Assembly: GCF_031426495.1 (NCBI RefSeq)
Contig: NZ_JANPLK010000072.1
Coordinates: 112,230 to 176,229, forward strand
Reading direction: 5' to 3'
DNA length: 64,000 bases
DNA from: Gemmatimonas sp.
GTDB taxonomy: Bacteria > Gemmatimonadota > Gemmatimonadetes > Gemmatimonadales > Gemmatimonadaceae
Shown here: piece after piece, positions 1 through 7,676 of the stretch
Numbering within the stretch: the first letter of the stretch is position 1
Layout: each line of letters opens with the position of its first letter
Position numbers and translations under genes: made by a program
Notes under the pieces: generated by a model
Seen by the model: the letters and a program-made list of their open reading frames with translations, nothing else
Told to the model about the DNA's origin: nothing
Database searches by the model: none

Positions 1-534
1 ATTCGTGCCGCGGATCTGCACGAAGCGACCTTCACCCTGGTCGCGCAGGACGGCTACACCCGGCACGCGGGCGAGCGCTTCGGCCATGTTGGGGTCGGGG
101 AGACGGCCCACCAGTTCGTTGTCGATCACACTCGAGATCGTGGAAGCGGTGCGTTGCTGGTTGAGCGCCGAGGCCTGTCCGGCCACCTGTCCTTTGACTT
201 CGATCGCGGAGAGCGTCGTCATGGCGGCGGCCATCTTCACGTCGAGCGTGGCGGTGGCGCCCGCCGTTACAGTGACCGTCTTGGTGACGGCCTGAAAGCC
301 GATGTAGCGAAACGTCAGCGATCGCGCCCCGGTGGGCACATTCACCGCGCGATAGGTGCCGTTCTGGGACGCGGCGCGAATCGCGGTGCCTTCGACGGTC
401 ACCAGCACACCGGAGAGCGGACGTCCATTCGGGTCGGTGACGGAGCCGGTCACCACACCCTGCGCGCCGAGCGGAGCCGCCGCGAGCAGCAGGCCGGCGG
501 CAAGACAGCGAAGCGAAAAGTGCATCGAGATCAT
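1..534 (-). CDS. TonB-dependent receptor, N-terminal part (cut by window edge)
   Basis: This is the first 178 codons of an outer-membrane TonB-dependent receptor, running off the left edge. It has a signal peptide (hydrophobic segment about residues 8-20, ending LGAQ). A carboxypeptidase-regulatory-like beta-sandwich follows (VVTGSVTDPNGRPLSGV, then YRAVNVPTG), and the start of the plug domain is seen in GRLPDPNMAEALARVPGV and VQIRGT. The ATG at 534 overlaps the phytase stop (531-533) as ATGA, so the two genes are translationally coupled. Such receptors use TonB energy to import large ligands. The coupling suggests a substrate linked to phytate or its inositol phosphates, which is inference. 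The barrel lies outside the window. Confidence 0.9.
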   Translation of the reverse strand, partial: MISMHFSLRCLAAGLLLAAAPLGAQGVVTGSVTDPNGRPLSGVLVTVEGTAIRAASQNGTYRAVNVPTGARSLTFRYIGFQAVTKTVTVTAGATATLDVKMAAAMTTLSAIEVKGQVAGQASALNQQRTASTISSVIDNELVGRLPDPNMAEALARVPGVAVLRDQGEGRFVQIRGTN

Positions 535-1628
535 CGGTTGAGAGGAAGGCGCTTGCGCACGTCGCGCCAGTCGTAGAGGTGGAACGTCTTGTCGGTCGAC
601 ATCATCACGAGCAGTCCTTCGGGAAAAGCCGGCGAGAGCGCGTGCGCCGTCACGTCGAGGCCGTCGGTTTCCTGGGCGGCGACGGGGATCGTGGCCAGCA
701 CCACATGCGTATGCGGCGCGCCCGTGCTGCCTTCGCGCGCAAACAGTTGCAGGCGATGACCCTGTTGATCGGAGACCACGAGGTAACCGGTGGAGTCGCT
801 GGTGGGGTACACGGCGATGCCTTCGTGATCGCTCACGAAGCCGGTGGTACCGAACAGTGCGAGTTCCTTGGCCGCGTCAGCGCGATCGGGATCGGCGTAG
901 TACTTCCGAATGCCCACGGTCTCGTCGCTGTAGTACACGAAGCCGAGATGCTGATCGACGGCGATGGCCTCGATTTCCTTCTTGCCGCTGTAGGCGCCGA
1001 AGGTCCGGACGCGGGTCGCCGTGAGTGTGCCGTTGCCGGCATCGGCGAGGCGGTACTGCCAGAGGTACCCTTCACTCGGGCCGCTCTTGCCACCGACTAT
1101 GGCGAACACCGCTCCGTCGCCCGGGCGACGGTACATCGCGATGCCCATCGGCGCGCGGGTCGCATCGCCGTCAAACACCTTGATGCCGCCACCATCGATG
1201 GGTGTCATGTCTGGCAGCCGGAACATGCGCAGCGACATCGTGCCGCGTTCGGCGGTCACGGCAACGTCGATACGCTTTCCACCAAGCGAAACGCCGGTGA
1301 TGATGTCGACGTTGTTCGGTCGCTTCAGGGGACGACGCGTACGGGTGCTGTCGATGCGCCCATCGAGCGTGAAGACATAGAGTCCGCCGGTGCTGTCGCC
1401 CTTGTCGGTGCCGACAATGAGGGAGCGGGATGGATTCAGCGTATCGATCCAGATGGCCGGGTCATCCGAGTCGTTCAGCACGGCCGAGGTCACGACGACG
1501 GGCCGGAGTGTGTCAGTCGTCGCTGCGACGGACGTGGTGCTTGGCGTTGCTCGTGGAGCGTCACCCGAACGACAGGCGCTCAGCAGGAGGCTGAGGACTG
1601 CGCAGGCTGTCAGCGAGGAGGATTGCAC
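531..1628 (-). CDS. 3-phytase, beta-propeller phytase lipoprotein
   Basis: Predicted beta-propeller phytase (BPP family), which removes phosphate from inositol hexakisphosphate in a calcium-dependent reaction outside the cytoplasm. Family signatures are visible: DDPAIWID and GTDKGDSTGGLYVF near the N-terminus, RPNNVDI, then EIEAIAVDQHLGFVYYSDE and DHEGIAVY. I chose the GTG at 1628 (365 aa), because it is followed at once by a lipoprotein signal with lipobox LSAC. The ORF stays open upstream to an ATG at 1778, but that would add about 50 residues unlike a signal peptide and leave almost no promoter before the divergent gene at 1790. It is coupled by ATGA to the downstream TonB receptor, an arrangement known for BPP genes in other Gram-negatives. 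Confidence 0.9.
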   Translation of the reverse strand: MQSSSLTACAVLSLLLSACRSGDAPRATPSTTSVAATTDTLRPVVVTSAVLNDSDDPAIWIDTLNPSRSLIVGTDKGDSTGGLYVFTLDGRIDSTRTRRPLKRPNNVDIITGVSLGGKRIDVAVTAERGTMSLRMFRLPDMTPIDGGGIKVFDGDATRAPMGIAMYRRPGDGAVFAIVGGKSGPSEGYLWQYRLADAGNGTLTATRVRTFGAYSGKKEIEAIAVDQHLGFVYYSDETVGIRKYYADPDRADAAKELALFGTTGFVSDHEGIAVYPTSDSTGYLVVSDQQGHRLQLFAREGSTGAPHTHVVLATIPVAAQETDGLDVTAHALSPAFPEGLLVMMSTDKTFHLYDWRDVRKRLPLNR

Positions 1629-1789
1629 AGATGTGGACCTAGGGGCTGCTGTCGGCACAATGCCGGCAGACTCAGCGCGAAAAGCTCCGTCGATCGTGTG
1701 ACCAACCCGCGACGGTTCTGTCACGGTTGTGTATCCTCGACCTACTCCAACTGGCTTTCCTCGAAGCGGCATGCGCATAGCTTTCCCGG
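1629..1789. promoter_or_regulatory. Intergenic region between divergent phytase and SDR genes
   Basis: About 160 bp between the chosen phytase start and the SDR start. It must hold both divergent promoters. No convincing -35/-10 pair, operator or riboswitch stands out. Confidence 0.4.
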
Positions 1790-2500
1790 ATGACTTCTTC
1801 CGCCAATTCCCGTCCTGTCGCGCTGATTACGGGCGCCTCGCGTGGCATCGGGCACGCGATCGCGCTCCGGCTCGCACCGAAGCACGACCTGATTCTCGTT
1901 GCGCGCGACGAGTCGCTGTTGACCGCCGTCGCCAGCGAGTGCACGGTGCTCGGCGCTGCCGTGCAGTGCATCACGGCCGACGTGCAGAACGCACTGGTCA
2001 CGGCGCAACGGCTGACGGGACTCCGCGTCGATGTCCTGGTGAACAATGCCGGCGTGGCGGTGATGAAGCCGTTCCTCGAGATGACCGCTGAGGAGTGGCA
2101 TCGCCAAGTCGACGTCAACGTGAACGCGCTCTACCACGTGACGCGCGCCGTCCTCCCCGGTATGGTGGCGCGTGGTCACGGTCACGTTTGCATTATCGGC
2201 AGCACGGCAGGGCGCAACACCTTCGTCGGCGGCACCTGCTACACGGGCACCAAGCACTTCGTGATGGGCTTCGCGGAATCGTTGATGCTGGAGGTACGCG
2301 ATGCCGGTGTCGGCGTATCGGTGATCACGCCCGGTTCGGTCGATACCGATCTGTTTCCGGTCGGCACGAATCGCACCTGGATGCTCGAACCGAAGAACGT
2401 CGCCGATGCGGTGGGCTTTGCCATCGAGGCGCCTCCACACATGCTCGTGCATCGGCTCGAGGTTCGACCGCTCTCGCCGAAGCGCCCTCGGGCCTCCTGA
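1790..2500 (+). CDS. SDR family NAD(P)-dependent oxidoreductase
   Basis: Classical short-chain dehydrogenase/reductase of 236 aa, the usual length for the family. The Rossmann cofactor motif TGASRGIG lies at residues 14-21. The structural NNAG motif is at about residue 85. The catalytic Ser-Tyr-Lys set appears as GSTAGR followed by YTGTK around residues 140-158. The substrate cannot be told from sequence; family members reduce or oxidise alcohols and carbonyls. The next gene starts one base after its stop, so co-transcription is likely. The start is the first ATG; no strong Shine-Dalgarno sequence is visible. Confidence 0.92.
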   Translation: MTSSANSRPVALITGASRGIGHAIALRLAPKHDLILVARDESLLTAVASECTVLGAAVQCITADVQNALVTAQRLTGLRVDVLVNNAGVAVMKPFLEMTAEEWHRQVDVNVNALYHVTRAVLPGMVARGHGHVCIIGSTAGRNTFVGGTCYTGTKHFVMGFAESLMLEVRDAGVGVSVITPGSVDTDLFPVGTNRTWMLEPKNVADAVGFAIEAPPHMLVHRLEVRPLSPKRPRAS

Positions 2501-2501
2501 G

Positions 2502-3758
2502 GTGAGCGACGCGCGCGAACTGTTGGCGGTGCGCGAGATCGCGCACGCCTTCCTGCTGGCCGATCGTCCGAGTGATGTGCAGCAGTTCGCTCTCGATCGG
2601 GTCACACCGATCCTCGGTGCCGCGTTTTCACTGGTGATGGAACTCGGCGACGATGGAGAGCTGCTGCGGCCGGTGGCGCAGCACGAGTGGCCGTCGAAGC
2701 ACCGGCATTGGATCGGCGCGCTGCGCGTACGCGTCGGTGACGGACCCAGTGGGGTGGCGGTGGCCGAACGACGACTGGTGGAGGTGGCCGATCTTTTCGC
2801 CGATGCCTCGCTTGGCGCGTGGCACGAAGTGGCGGAGGAGCTCGGCTTCCGGTCGATTATCGCGGCGCCAATGGAGACGGCGGACGGGCCGATCGGGGCC
2901 ATCGCGTTCTACTTCGCCGACGCCACGCATGTGCGAGACGAGCAGCGGGCGTTGGTGCGGGTGGTGGCTGATCAGTTGGCGGCGGCCACGGACAAGTCGC
3001 GACGTACCGACGCGCTTCGACGCGCAAACGCGGCGCTGGCCGAAGCCAACGCGCAGCTCGAGCGACAGGCGGCGGTGTGGAACAGCGCCGTGCGGGCGCG
3101 CGATCAGATCGTGCATGACGTGGTGTCGGCGCTGCTCACGCTGGCGGCTCCGGGTGACACCGCCGACGCGTCGATGCGCTTGGCGGCGGTCCATGCGCTG
3201 GCCGTTGCGGCTCGCGACTACGACGTGGTCACTCACGACGACTTTTCCGCGGCCGCCGCCGACGTGGACCCGCGTGAGCCACTGCTTTCTGCGGTGGCGA
3301 CCTGGCGTGTCCGGGCCCCGATGGTGCCCATTCACGTGGACGAACCCACGGTGCTCCTGCCCACGATCCGTGGCGACCTGCATTGGCTGTCCCGTCTTCT
3401 GGAACTTGTGGTCGGGCTGGCGGTACGGTCGGCGTGTATCGAGGGTGGGACGGTGAATACCGGGGTTCGGCTGGGTCGAGGCTTCATTGCCCTTCAGGTC
3501 GGGTGGCGCGATGCCTCGTCGGACGGGGGCGCAGATCAACCTCTCTCAGTGCCTTCACGTATACTTCAAGAGATGCCGCGCCGTCCGGCGCACGACCCGT
3601 TTGCGGGCGTGCGGGGGGCGGTGACGGCGCTCGATCAGCCGCTGGCCACCGTCCTGGCCGGACGCCTTGGCGGTCAGATGCGCGTCGAGCAATCGGCCAG
3701 TGGGTCAGACGACGAGGGCGGGTGGACGTTGATCTTCCCGGTCGAAGCGGATCTCTGA
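2502..3758 (+). CDS. GAF domain protein with degenerate histidine-kinase-like C-terminus
   Basis: A cytoplasmic protein of about 418 aa starting at the GTG just after the SDR stop. Residues about 1-150 form a GAF sensor domain (GDGPSGVAVAERRLVEVADL, then FRSIIAAPMETADGPIGAIA). A coiled coil (RRANAALAEANAQLERQ) follows. A helix pair reading RDQIVHDVVSALLTLAAP sits where a kinase dimerisation domain would, with a His before the last helix. The C-terminal third resembles a HATPase fold, but I find no clear N, G1 or G2 boxes. It may be a ligand-sensing pseudo-kinase. Nothing in the neighbourhood identifies its partner or ligand. Confidence 0.7.
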   Translation: MSDARELLAVREIAHAFLLADRPSDVQQFALDRVTPILGAAFSLVMELGDDGELLRPVAQHEWPSKHRHWIGALRVRVGDGPSGVAVAERRLVEVADLFADASLGAWHEVAEELGFRSIIAAPMETADGPIGAIAFYFADATHVRDEQRALVRVVADQLAAATDKSRRTDALRRANAALAEANAQLERQAAVWNSAVRARDQIVHDVVSALLTLAAPGDTADASMRLAAVHALAVAARDYDVVTHDDFSAAAADVDPREPLLSAVATWRVRAPMVPIHVDEPTVLLPTIRGDLHWLSRLLELVVGLAVRSACIEGGTVNTGVRLGRGFIALQVGWRDASSDGGADQPLSVPSRILQEMPRRPAHDPFAGVRGAVTALDQPLATVLAGRLGGQMRVEQSASGSDDEGGWTLIFPVEADL

Positions 3759-3807
3759 CACACGGCGGTCGTCCCTCCCGTTCTCCCGTTCACTCCGGAT
3801 CGCCCGT

Positions 3808-4149
3808 ATGCACCAGCAGTCGAATCGCCAATTGCAGGAACGTCTCACCACGCTGCCGATCGCGGACGTCATCGCGATGGCCGCGCGATTCTTTACGCGC
3901 CGCAGCGGCGTCTACGCGACGTTTATCGAGAAGCAGGGCCCTTCGCACCTCGTCCTGCGAGGGCAGGGCGGCGAAGAGCTGGTGATCGCGGCGCGCGTGA
4001 CCGATGCCGGCACGTCGGTGTCCGGGTCGACGTACATGTTCGATCAGCAGGTGGCCCGATTTCTCGACTCGCTGCCGGCGGCGCCCGCGTTGTCACAAGC
4101 TGCGCCGGACGCGCCTGCTATCGCGGCACTGCCGGAAGGCGTGGCATGA
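3808..4149 (+). CDS. Hypothetical 113-aa protein, first gene of the MoxR operon
   Basis: I do not recognise the family. It is a small soluble protein without signal peptide or membrane helix. An N-terminal helix (LQERLTTLPIADVIAMAARF) is followed by a beta-rich stretch (YATFIEKQGPSHLVLRG, then TYMFDQQVARFLDSLP) and a disordered Ala/Pro tail. Its stop overlaps the next start as ATGA (4146-4149), tying it to the MoxR/DUF58 operon. It could be a small accessory or adaptor protein of that system; this is inference from position only. Confidence 0.6.
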   Translation: MHQQSNRQLQERLTTLPIADVIAMAARFFTRRSGVYATFIEKQGPSHLVLRGQGGEELVIAARVTDAGTSVSGSTYMFDQQVARFLDSLPAAPALSQAAPDAPAIAALPEGVA

Positions 4150-4484
4150 CGGTCAGTACCACGCAGTTTGTGAATTCGCTGCGCGTGCGGCCGGAGATTG
4201 TGCGTCTCGCGAGTGATCAGGCCCCCGTATTGTGGACGGTACGCGTGCAGGCGGCCGACGTGTGGGATGCGGTGCGCGTTGAAGCATCGCCGGAAACGCG
4301 CGTGCGCGACGTGAAGCAGGCCGCGATGGCGCTGCTGCTGCCCGACGTCGATCAGATCGACAGTTTCATGGTGAAGTTGCATGGTGCGGAAGTGACGAAC
4401 GAGTCGCAGTCGCTGCAGTCGGCGGGGGCGCGCGACGCGTCGACGCTGTTCGTGACGGGACGCCGTCGTCGGCCGGTTCGGTGA
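4146..4484 (+). CDS. Small protein with ubiquitin-like (beta-grasp) pattern
   Basis: 112 aa, no signal peptide. From about residue 27 the order of segments resembles a ubiquitin fold. Two strands (VLWTVRVQAADVWDAVRVEA) lead into a helix (TRVRDVKQAAMALLL). A strand (FMVKLHGAEV) follows, then the typical loop and last strand (SLQSAGARDASTLFV), and a basic tail RRRRPVR instead of a diglycine. Bacterial ubiquitin-like proteins of the YukD/EsaB type show the same layout. This is fold recognition by eye, with no visible conjugation motif. It overlaps its neighbours at both ends (ATGA and GTGA), directly upstream of the MoxR ATPase. Confidence 0.6.
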   Translation: MTVSTTQFVNSLRVRPEIVRLASDQAPVLWTVRVQAADVWDAVRVEASPETRVRDVKQAAMALLLPDVDQIDSFMVKLHGAEVTNESQSLQSAGARDASTLFVTGRRRRPVR

Positions 4485-5479
4485 GCGAGCGATCTCCTGA
4501 GTCGTTGATCGCGGCGGTCCAACGGCTGCGTGGTGAGATTGCGAAGCGCATCGTCGGGCAGGATGCGGTGGTGGATGAGATTCTGATGGCGCTGGTGGCC
4601 GGCGGGCACGCCTTGCTGGTGGGCGTCCCCGGTCTCGCGAAGACGCTGATGATCAAATCGTTGTCCGACGCGATGCAGCTCGAGTTCCGTCGCATTCAGT
4701 TCACGCCCGACCTCGTGCCAAGTGACATCACCGGCACGGAGATTCTCGAGGAGAGTGGCGGTGGTGCACGAGCGTTCCGCTTCGTGCACGGTCCGGTGTT
4801 CGCGAATATCGTGCTGGCCGACGAGATCAATCGCGCGCCGCCGCGTACGCAAGCCGCGCTGCTGGAGGCGATGCAGGAACACAGCGTGACCGCCGCCGGC
4901 AAAACGATGAAGCTGCCCGAGCCGTTCTTCGTGCTGGCCACGCAGAATCCGATCGAACAGGAGGGCACGTATCCGCTGCCCGAAGCGCAGCTGGATCGCT
5001 TCCTGTTCGACATCCGTGTGGGCTACCCCACCGAAGCCGACGAGATTTCGATTCTGCGCACGACCACGGGAAAGCGCGGTGCGCCCATCGAAGCCGTGTT
5101 CTCGGCGGACGACGCGTTGGCCCTGCAGCGCGTCGTGCGCGAGTTGCCCTGCAGCGAGTTGGTGCTCACCTACGCGGCCAAGCTCGTGCGCGCCACGCGG
5201 CCGCAAGAGGCCTCGGCGCCGAACATCGTGCGACAGTACGTGCGATGGGGCGCCGGACCGCGCGCGGGACAGGCGTTGATTCTCGGGGCGAAGGCGTGTG
5301 CGTTGCTGGCTGGTCGCGCGGCCGTGTCGCCGGCGGATATCCGGCGCGTCGCGATGCCGGTGCTGCGGCATCGCATTCTGCCGAATTTCGCGGCCGAGGC
5401 GGATGGCGTGTCGGCGGAACCGATCATCGAGGCGCTGTTGTCGCACGTGGCAGCGCCAGGCAGCGCGCTGCCGGCCTGA
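4481..5479 (+). CDS. MoxR family AAA+ ATPase
   Basis: A 332-aa AAA+ ATPase of the MoxR group, thought to act as a chaperone that remodels or activates partner proteins, often those with von Willebrand A domains. Walker A is GVPGLAKT (residues 48-55), Walker B VLADEIN (111-117), and sensor 1 ATQNP (153-157). The arginine-rich MoxR stretch EINRAPPRTQAALLEAMQE is intact. The GTG start overlaps the previous stop as GTGA. It is followed after 26 bp by its usual partner, a DUF58 protein. Confidence 0.95.
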   Translation: MSERSPESLIAAVQRLRGEIAKRIVGQDAVVDEILMALVAGGHALLVGVPGLAKTLMIKSLSDAMQLEFRRIQFTPDLVPSDITGTEILEESGGGARAFRFVHGPVFANIVLADEINRAPPRTQAALLEAMQEHSVTAAGKTMKLPEPFFVLATQNPIEQEGTYPLPEAQLDRFLFDIRVGYPTEADEISILRTTTGKRGAPIEAVFSADDALALQRVVRELPCSELVLTYAAKLVRATRPQEASAPNIVRQYVRWGAGPRAGQALILGAKACALLAGRAAVSPADIRRVAMPVLRHRILPNFAAEADGVSAEPIIEALLSHVAAPGSALPA

Positions 5480-5505
5480 TCGCGCGGGATAGAGGCACCC
5501 CACCG

Positions 5506-6369
5506 ATGAGCGCGGATTACGGGCCGCTGCTCGATGCGCTGCGCGGCGTACGCTGGCCGGCCCGCCGTGCCGTGGCTGCGGCGCCGTCGGGCGCGCATCG
5601 TTCGCGCCAGCGCGGAACGGCGGGTGAGTTCACGGAGTATCGCCTGTATCGACAGGGCGATGATCCGCGCGCGCTCGACTGGAAGTTGCTGGCGCGCAGC
5701 GATCGCGCTTTCGTGCGGTTGAGTGATGACCGCGCGTTGCTGCCCACCTGGATCGTGCTCGACGGGAGTGCCAGCATGGACTTCCCCGAAGGAGCGGGGA
5801 TGAGCAAGTGGCGGATGGCGTGTGCCGTCGCGGTGGGACTTGCGGCCGTGGCGCACGCATCGGGTGATCCGGTGGGCGTGCTGGCGCTCCACGCCGACGG
5901 CGTGTTGCGCATGCCGCCGCGTACACGACGCGGCACGGTGCGCGAGATCGCGCGATCGCTGGATGCGGTGCGGGCTGGCGGCACCAGTGCGCTGGCGGCC
6001 GCGCTCATGCAGATCCCCGTGACGGCACGCTGCGTCCTCGTGACCGACTGCCTCGGCGATCATGACGCCACGGTCAAGAACGCGTCGGTGCTGGCGGCCG
6101 GCGGTGCGACGCTGGAGTGCCTGCACGTCGTGGCGCGCGAGGAGCTCACGCTCCCTGCCGGGATCTTCCGCGCCCAGGATCCGGAGGATGCCACCGTCTG
6201 GCGCGTCACGAGCCCCGATGTGCAGCGTGGCTACTCGGCGCGGTTCAACGCATTCCGCGCGCAGGTGCGTGATCAGTGGCGCGCGCTTGGCGCGGGCTAC
6301 ACGGAAGTGCCGACTGACGTGGCGCCAGCGCGTGCCGTCCGTGCGGTCGTCGCGGGGCTGGCGCTGTGA
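5506..6369 (+). CDS. DUF58 domain-containing protein (vWA-like partner of MoxR)
   Basis: 287 aa starting at the ATG at 5506. The DUF58 core motif is clear at residues 45-67 (YRLYRQGDDPRALDWK then ARSDR), followed by a vWA-type metal site DGSAS (residues 86-90). The frame is open further upstream, but that part lies antisense-like inside moxR and has no family similarity. DUF58 proteins are the standard partner of MoxR ATPases, probably substrates or adaptors. The end overlaps the next gene as GTGA (6366-6369). Confidence 0.93.
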   Translation: MSADYGPLLDALRGVRWPARRAVAAAPSGAHRSRQRGTAGEFTEYRLYRQGDDPRALDWKLLARSDRAFVRLSDDRALLPTWIVLDGSASMDFPEGAGMSKWRMACAVAVGLAAVAHASGDPVGVLALHADGVLRMPPRTRRGTVREIARSLDAVRAGGTSALAAALMQIPVTARCVLVTDCLGDHDATVKNASVLAAGGATLECLHVVAREELTLPAGIFRAQDPEDATVWRVTSPDVQRGYSARFNAFRAQVRDQWRALGAGYTEVPTDVAPARAVRAVVAGLAL

Positions 6370-7676
6370 TCGGGTTCGCCGCTCCCTGGATTTTCGGCGT
6401 TGCGCTGGCCGCGGCACTAACGATCACGGCCCTGCACTTTCTGTCCGCGCGACAGCCGCGCGTGCTATTGCTGCCGACGGCGCGGTTCGTTCCTAAGCGC
6501 GATGCGCGCGCGGTCGCGCGACAGGCCAAGCCCAGTGACGTGCTGCTGTTGCTGTTGCGCGTGATTGCGCTGCTCGCGGCCGGTTCGGCGCTGGCCGGTG
6601 CGCGGTGCGGTGCGCAAAGCGCGCGCACGTCGCAGCTGATCGTGATCGATGCGGCGTGGCGCGCCGACTCGCTGGCGCTGCTGTCGCGTGCGATGAGTGC
6701 GGCGGCGGTGGAGAGCGTGGCCGCGCTCGAACCGCCGGTCGTGCTGTGGGTGAACGGCGTATCGAACGATCCTGGTGTGGCGATCGCGGCGGCGATCCGT
6801 GAATCGGCGAGTCAGGCACATGCCGATCCGTCGTTGGCGGCGCTCTCCCTCACCGTCGTGATGCCGGAGTTGGTGCGTTCGCGGCGTGGGTGGGATGCCT
6901 GGCGCAACCAGTGGCCGGCGCGCATTCGCGTGGTGCGTCCCGTGCACGCCGGCGCGACCGATACCAGTGCAATGGCGGGGGCCGCCTTCGGACGCGTGCG
7001 GGTTGTGAGCGCCGCGACGACCGTGGGTACGGATGTCGTCGCCGCGGCGTATGCATCGCGTGGTGTCAGCGCCACGCGCACGCCCGGGGCGGATGAGGAC
7101 GATGTGGTCGTGCGTCGTGAGACGACGGATGACGCGACGAACGCGCGTGTCACGGTCCTCTGGCCGGTGAGTGGCGTGCCGGCGGGGTGGCCTGCGGCAT
7201 TGCCAGCGGACTCCGTGGGCGCCGTCGTCGCTACCGGTGTGGCGCTGGTCGCCCCATGGGTGCGTACCGCATTGCCGCCGGCGTTGTCGGACAGCGTCCG
7301 TGCGATTGCGTGGTGGAGTGACGGGGTGGCGGCCGCTGTCGAGCGGACGCGCGGGACGTCATGCGTGCGCGAGGTGGCGATCGCGGTGGCGCCGGCGAGC
7401 GATCTTCTGCTCTCCCCGACGGCGGATGGTGTGTTGCGGGCGCTGCGAGCCCCGTGTGGAGGGATCGGCGTGCCCGCGCCGAAGGAGTCTGCGGGTACGT
7501 CGGGCGTGGCGGCAGCGACCATGCAGGCATCGGCGAGTCGATTCCGTGCGCTCAACGTGACCGCGCGCACCACGCAGCCGGCCTGGCTGGCAACGGCGCT
7601 GCTCGTGATGGCCTTCGTGGCGTTGCTGGCCGAACACGTGGTTCGGCGCGAAGCGGCAGGCGCCGCGGCATCATGA
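6366..7676 (+). CDS. BatA-like membrane protein (aerotolerance regulator N-terminal domain)
   Basis: 436 aa, GTG start overlapping the DUF58 stop. The N-terminus matches the BatA/aerotolerance pattern: a first membrane helix (GFAAPWIFGVALAAALTITA), the LHFL and LLLPTARF motifs, and a second helix (VLLLLLRVIALLAAGSALAG) at about 57-77. A long periplasmic or cytoplasmic domain rich in Ala, Val and Thr follows, with a final helix near residues 408-428 (WLATALLVMAFVALLAEHVV). No intact vWA metal site is seen. The role in envelope stress or assembly is inferred from operon context. Confidence 0.8.
   Translation: MIGFAAPWIFGVALAAALTITALHFLSARQPRVLLLPTARFVPKRDARAVARQAKPSDVLLLLLRVIALLAAGSALAGARCGAQSARTSQLIVIDAAWRADSLALLSRAMSAAAVESVAALEPPVVLWVNGVSNDPGVAIAAAIRESASQAHADPSLAALSLTVVMPELVRSRRGWDAWRNQWPARIRVVRPVHAGATDTSAMAGAAFGRVRVVSAATTVGTDVVAAAYASRGVSATRTPGADEDDVVVRRETTDDATNARVTVLWPVSGVPAGWPAALPADSVGAVVATGVALVAPWVRTALPPALSDSVRAIAWWSDGVAAAVERTRGTSCVREVAIAVAPASDLLLSPTADGVLRALRAPCGGIGVPAPKESAGTSGVAAATMQASASRFRALNVTARTTQPAWLATALLVMAFVALLAEHVVRREAAGAAAS

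Noticed and set aside
1718..1724. CTGTCAC as a Pho box upstream of the phytase
   Set aside because: Only one 7-bp unit is present; a Pho box needs two units spaced four bases apart, and the second half does not match.
579..1793. Long open frame opposite the phytase gene
   Set aside because: It is the antisense shadow of a convincing gene in GC-rich DNA and has no family motif. The same holds for long frames opposite gamma-glutamyltransferase (26680-28437), PriA and the MoxR operon.
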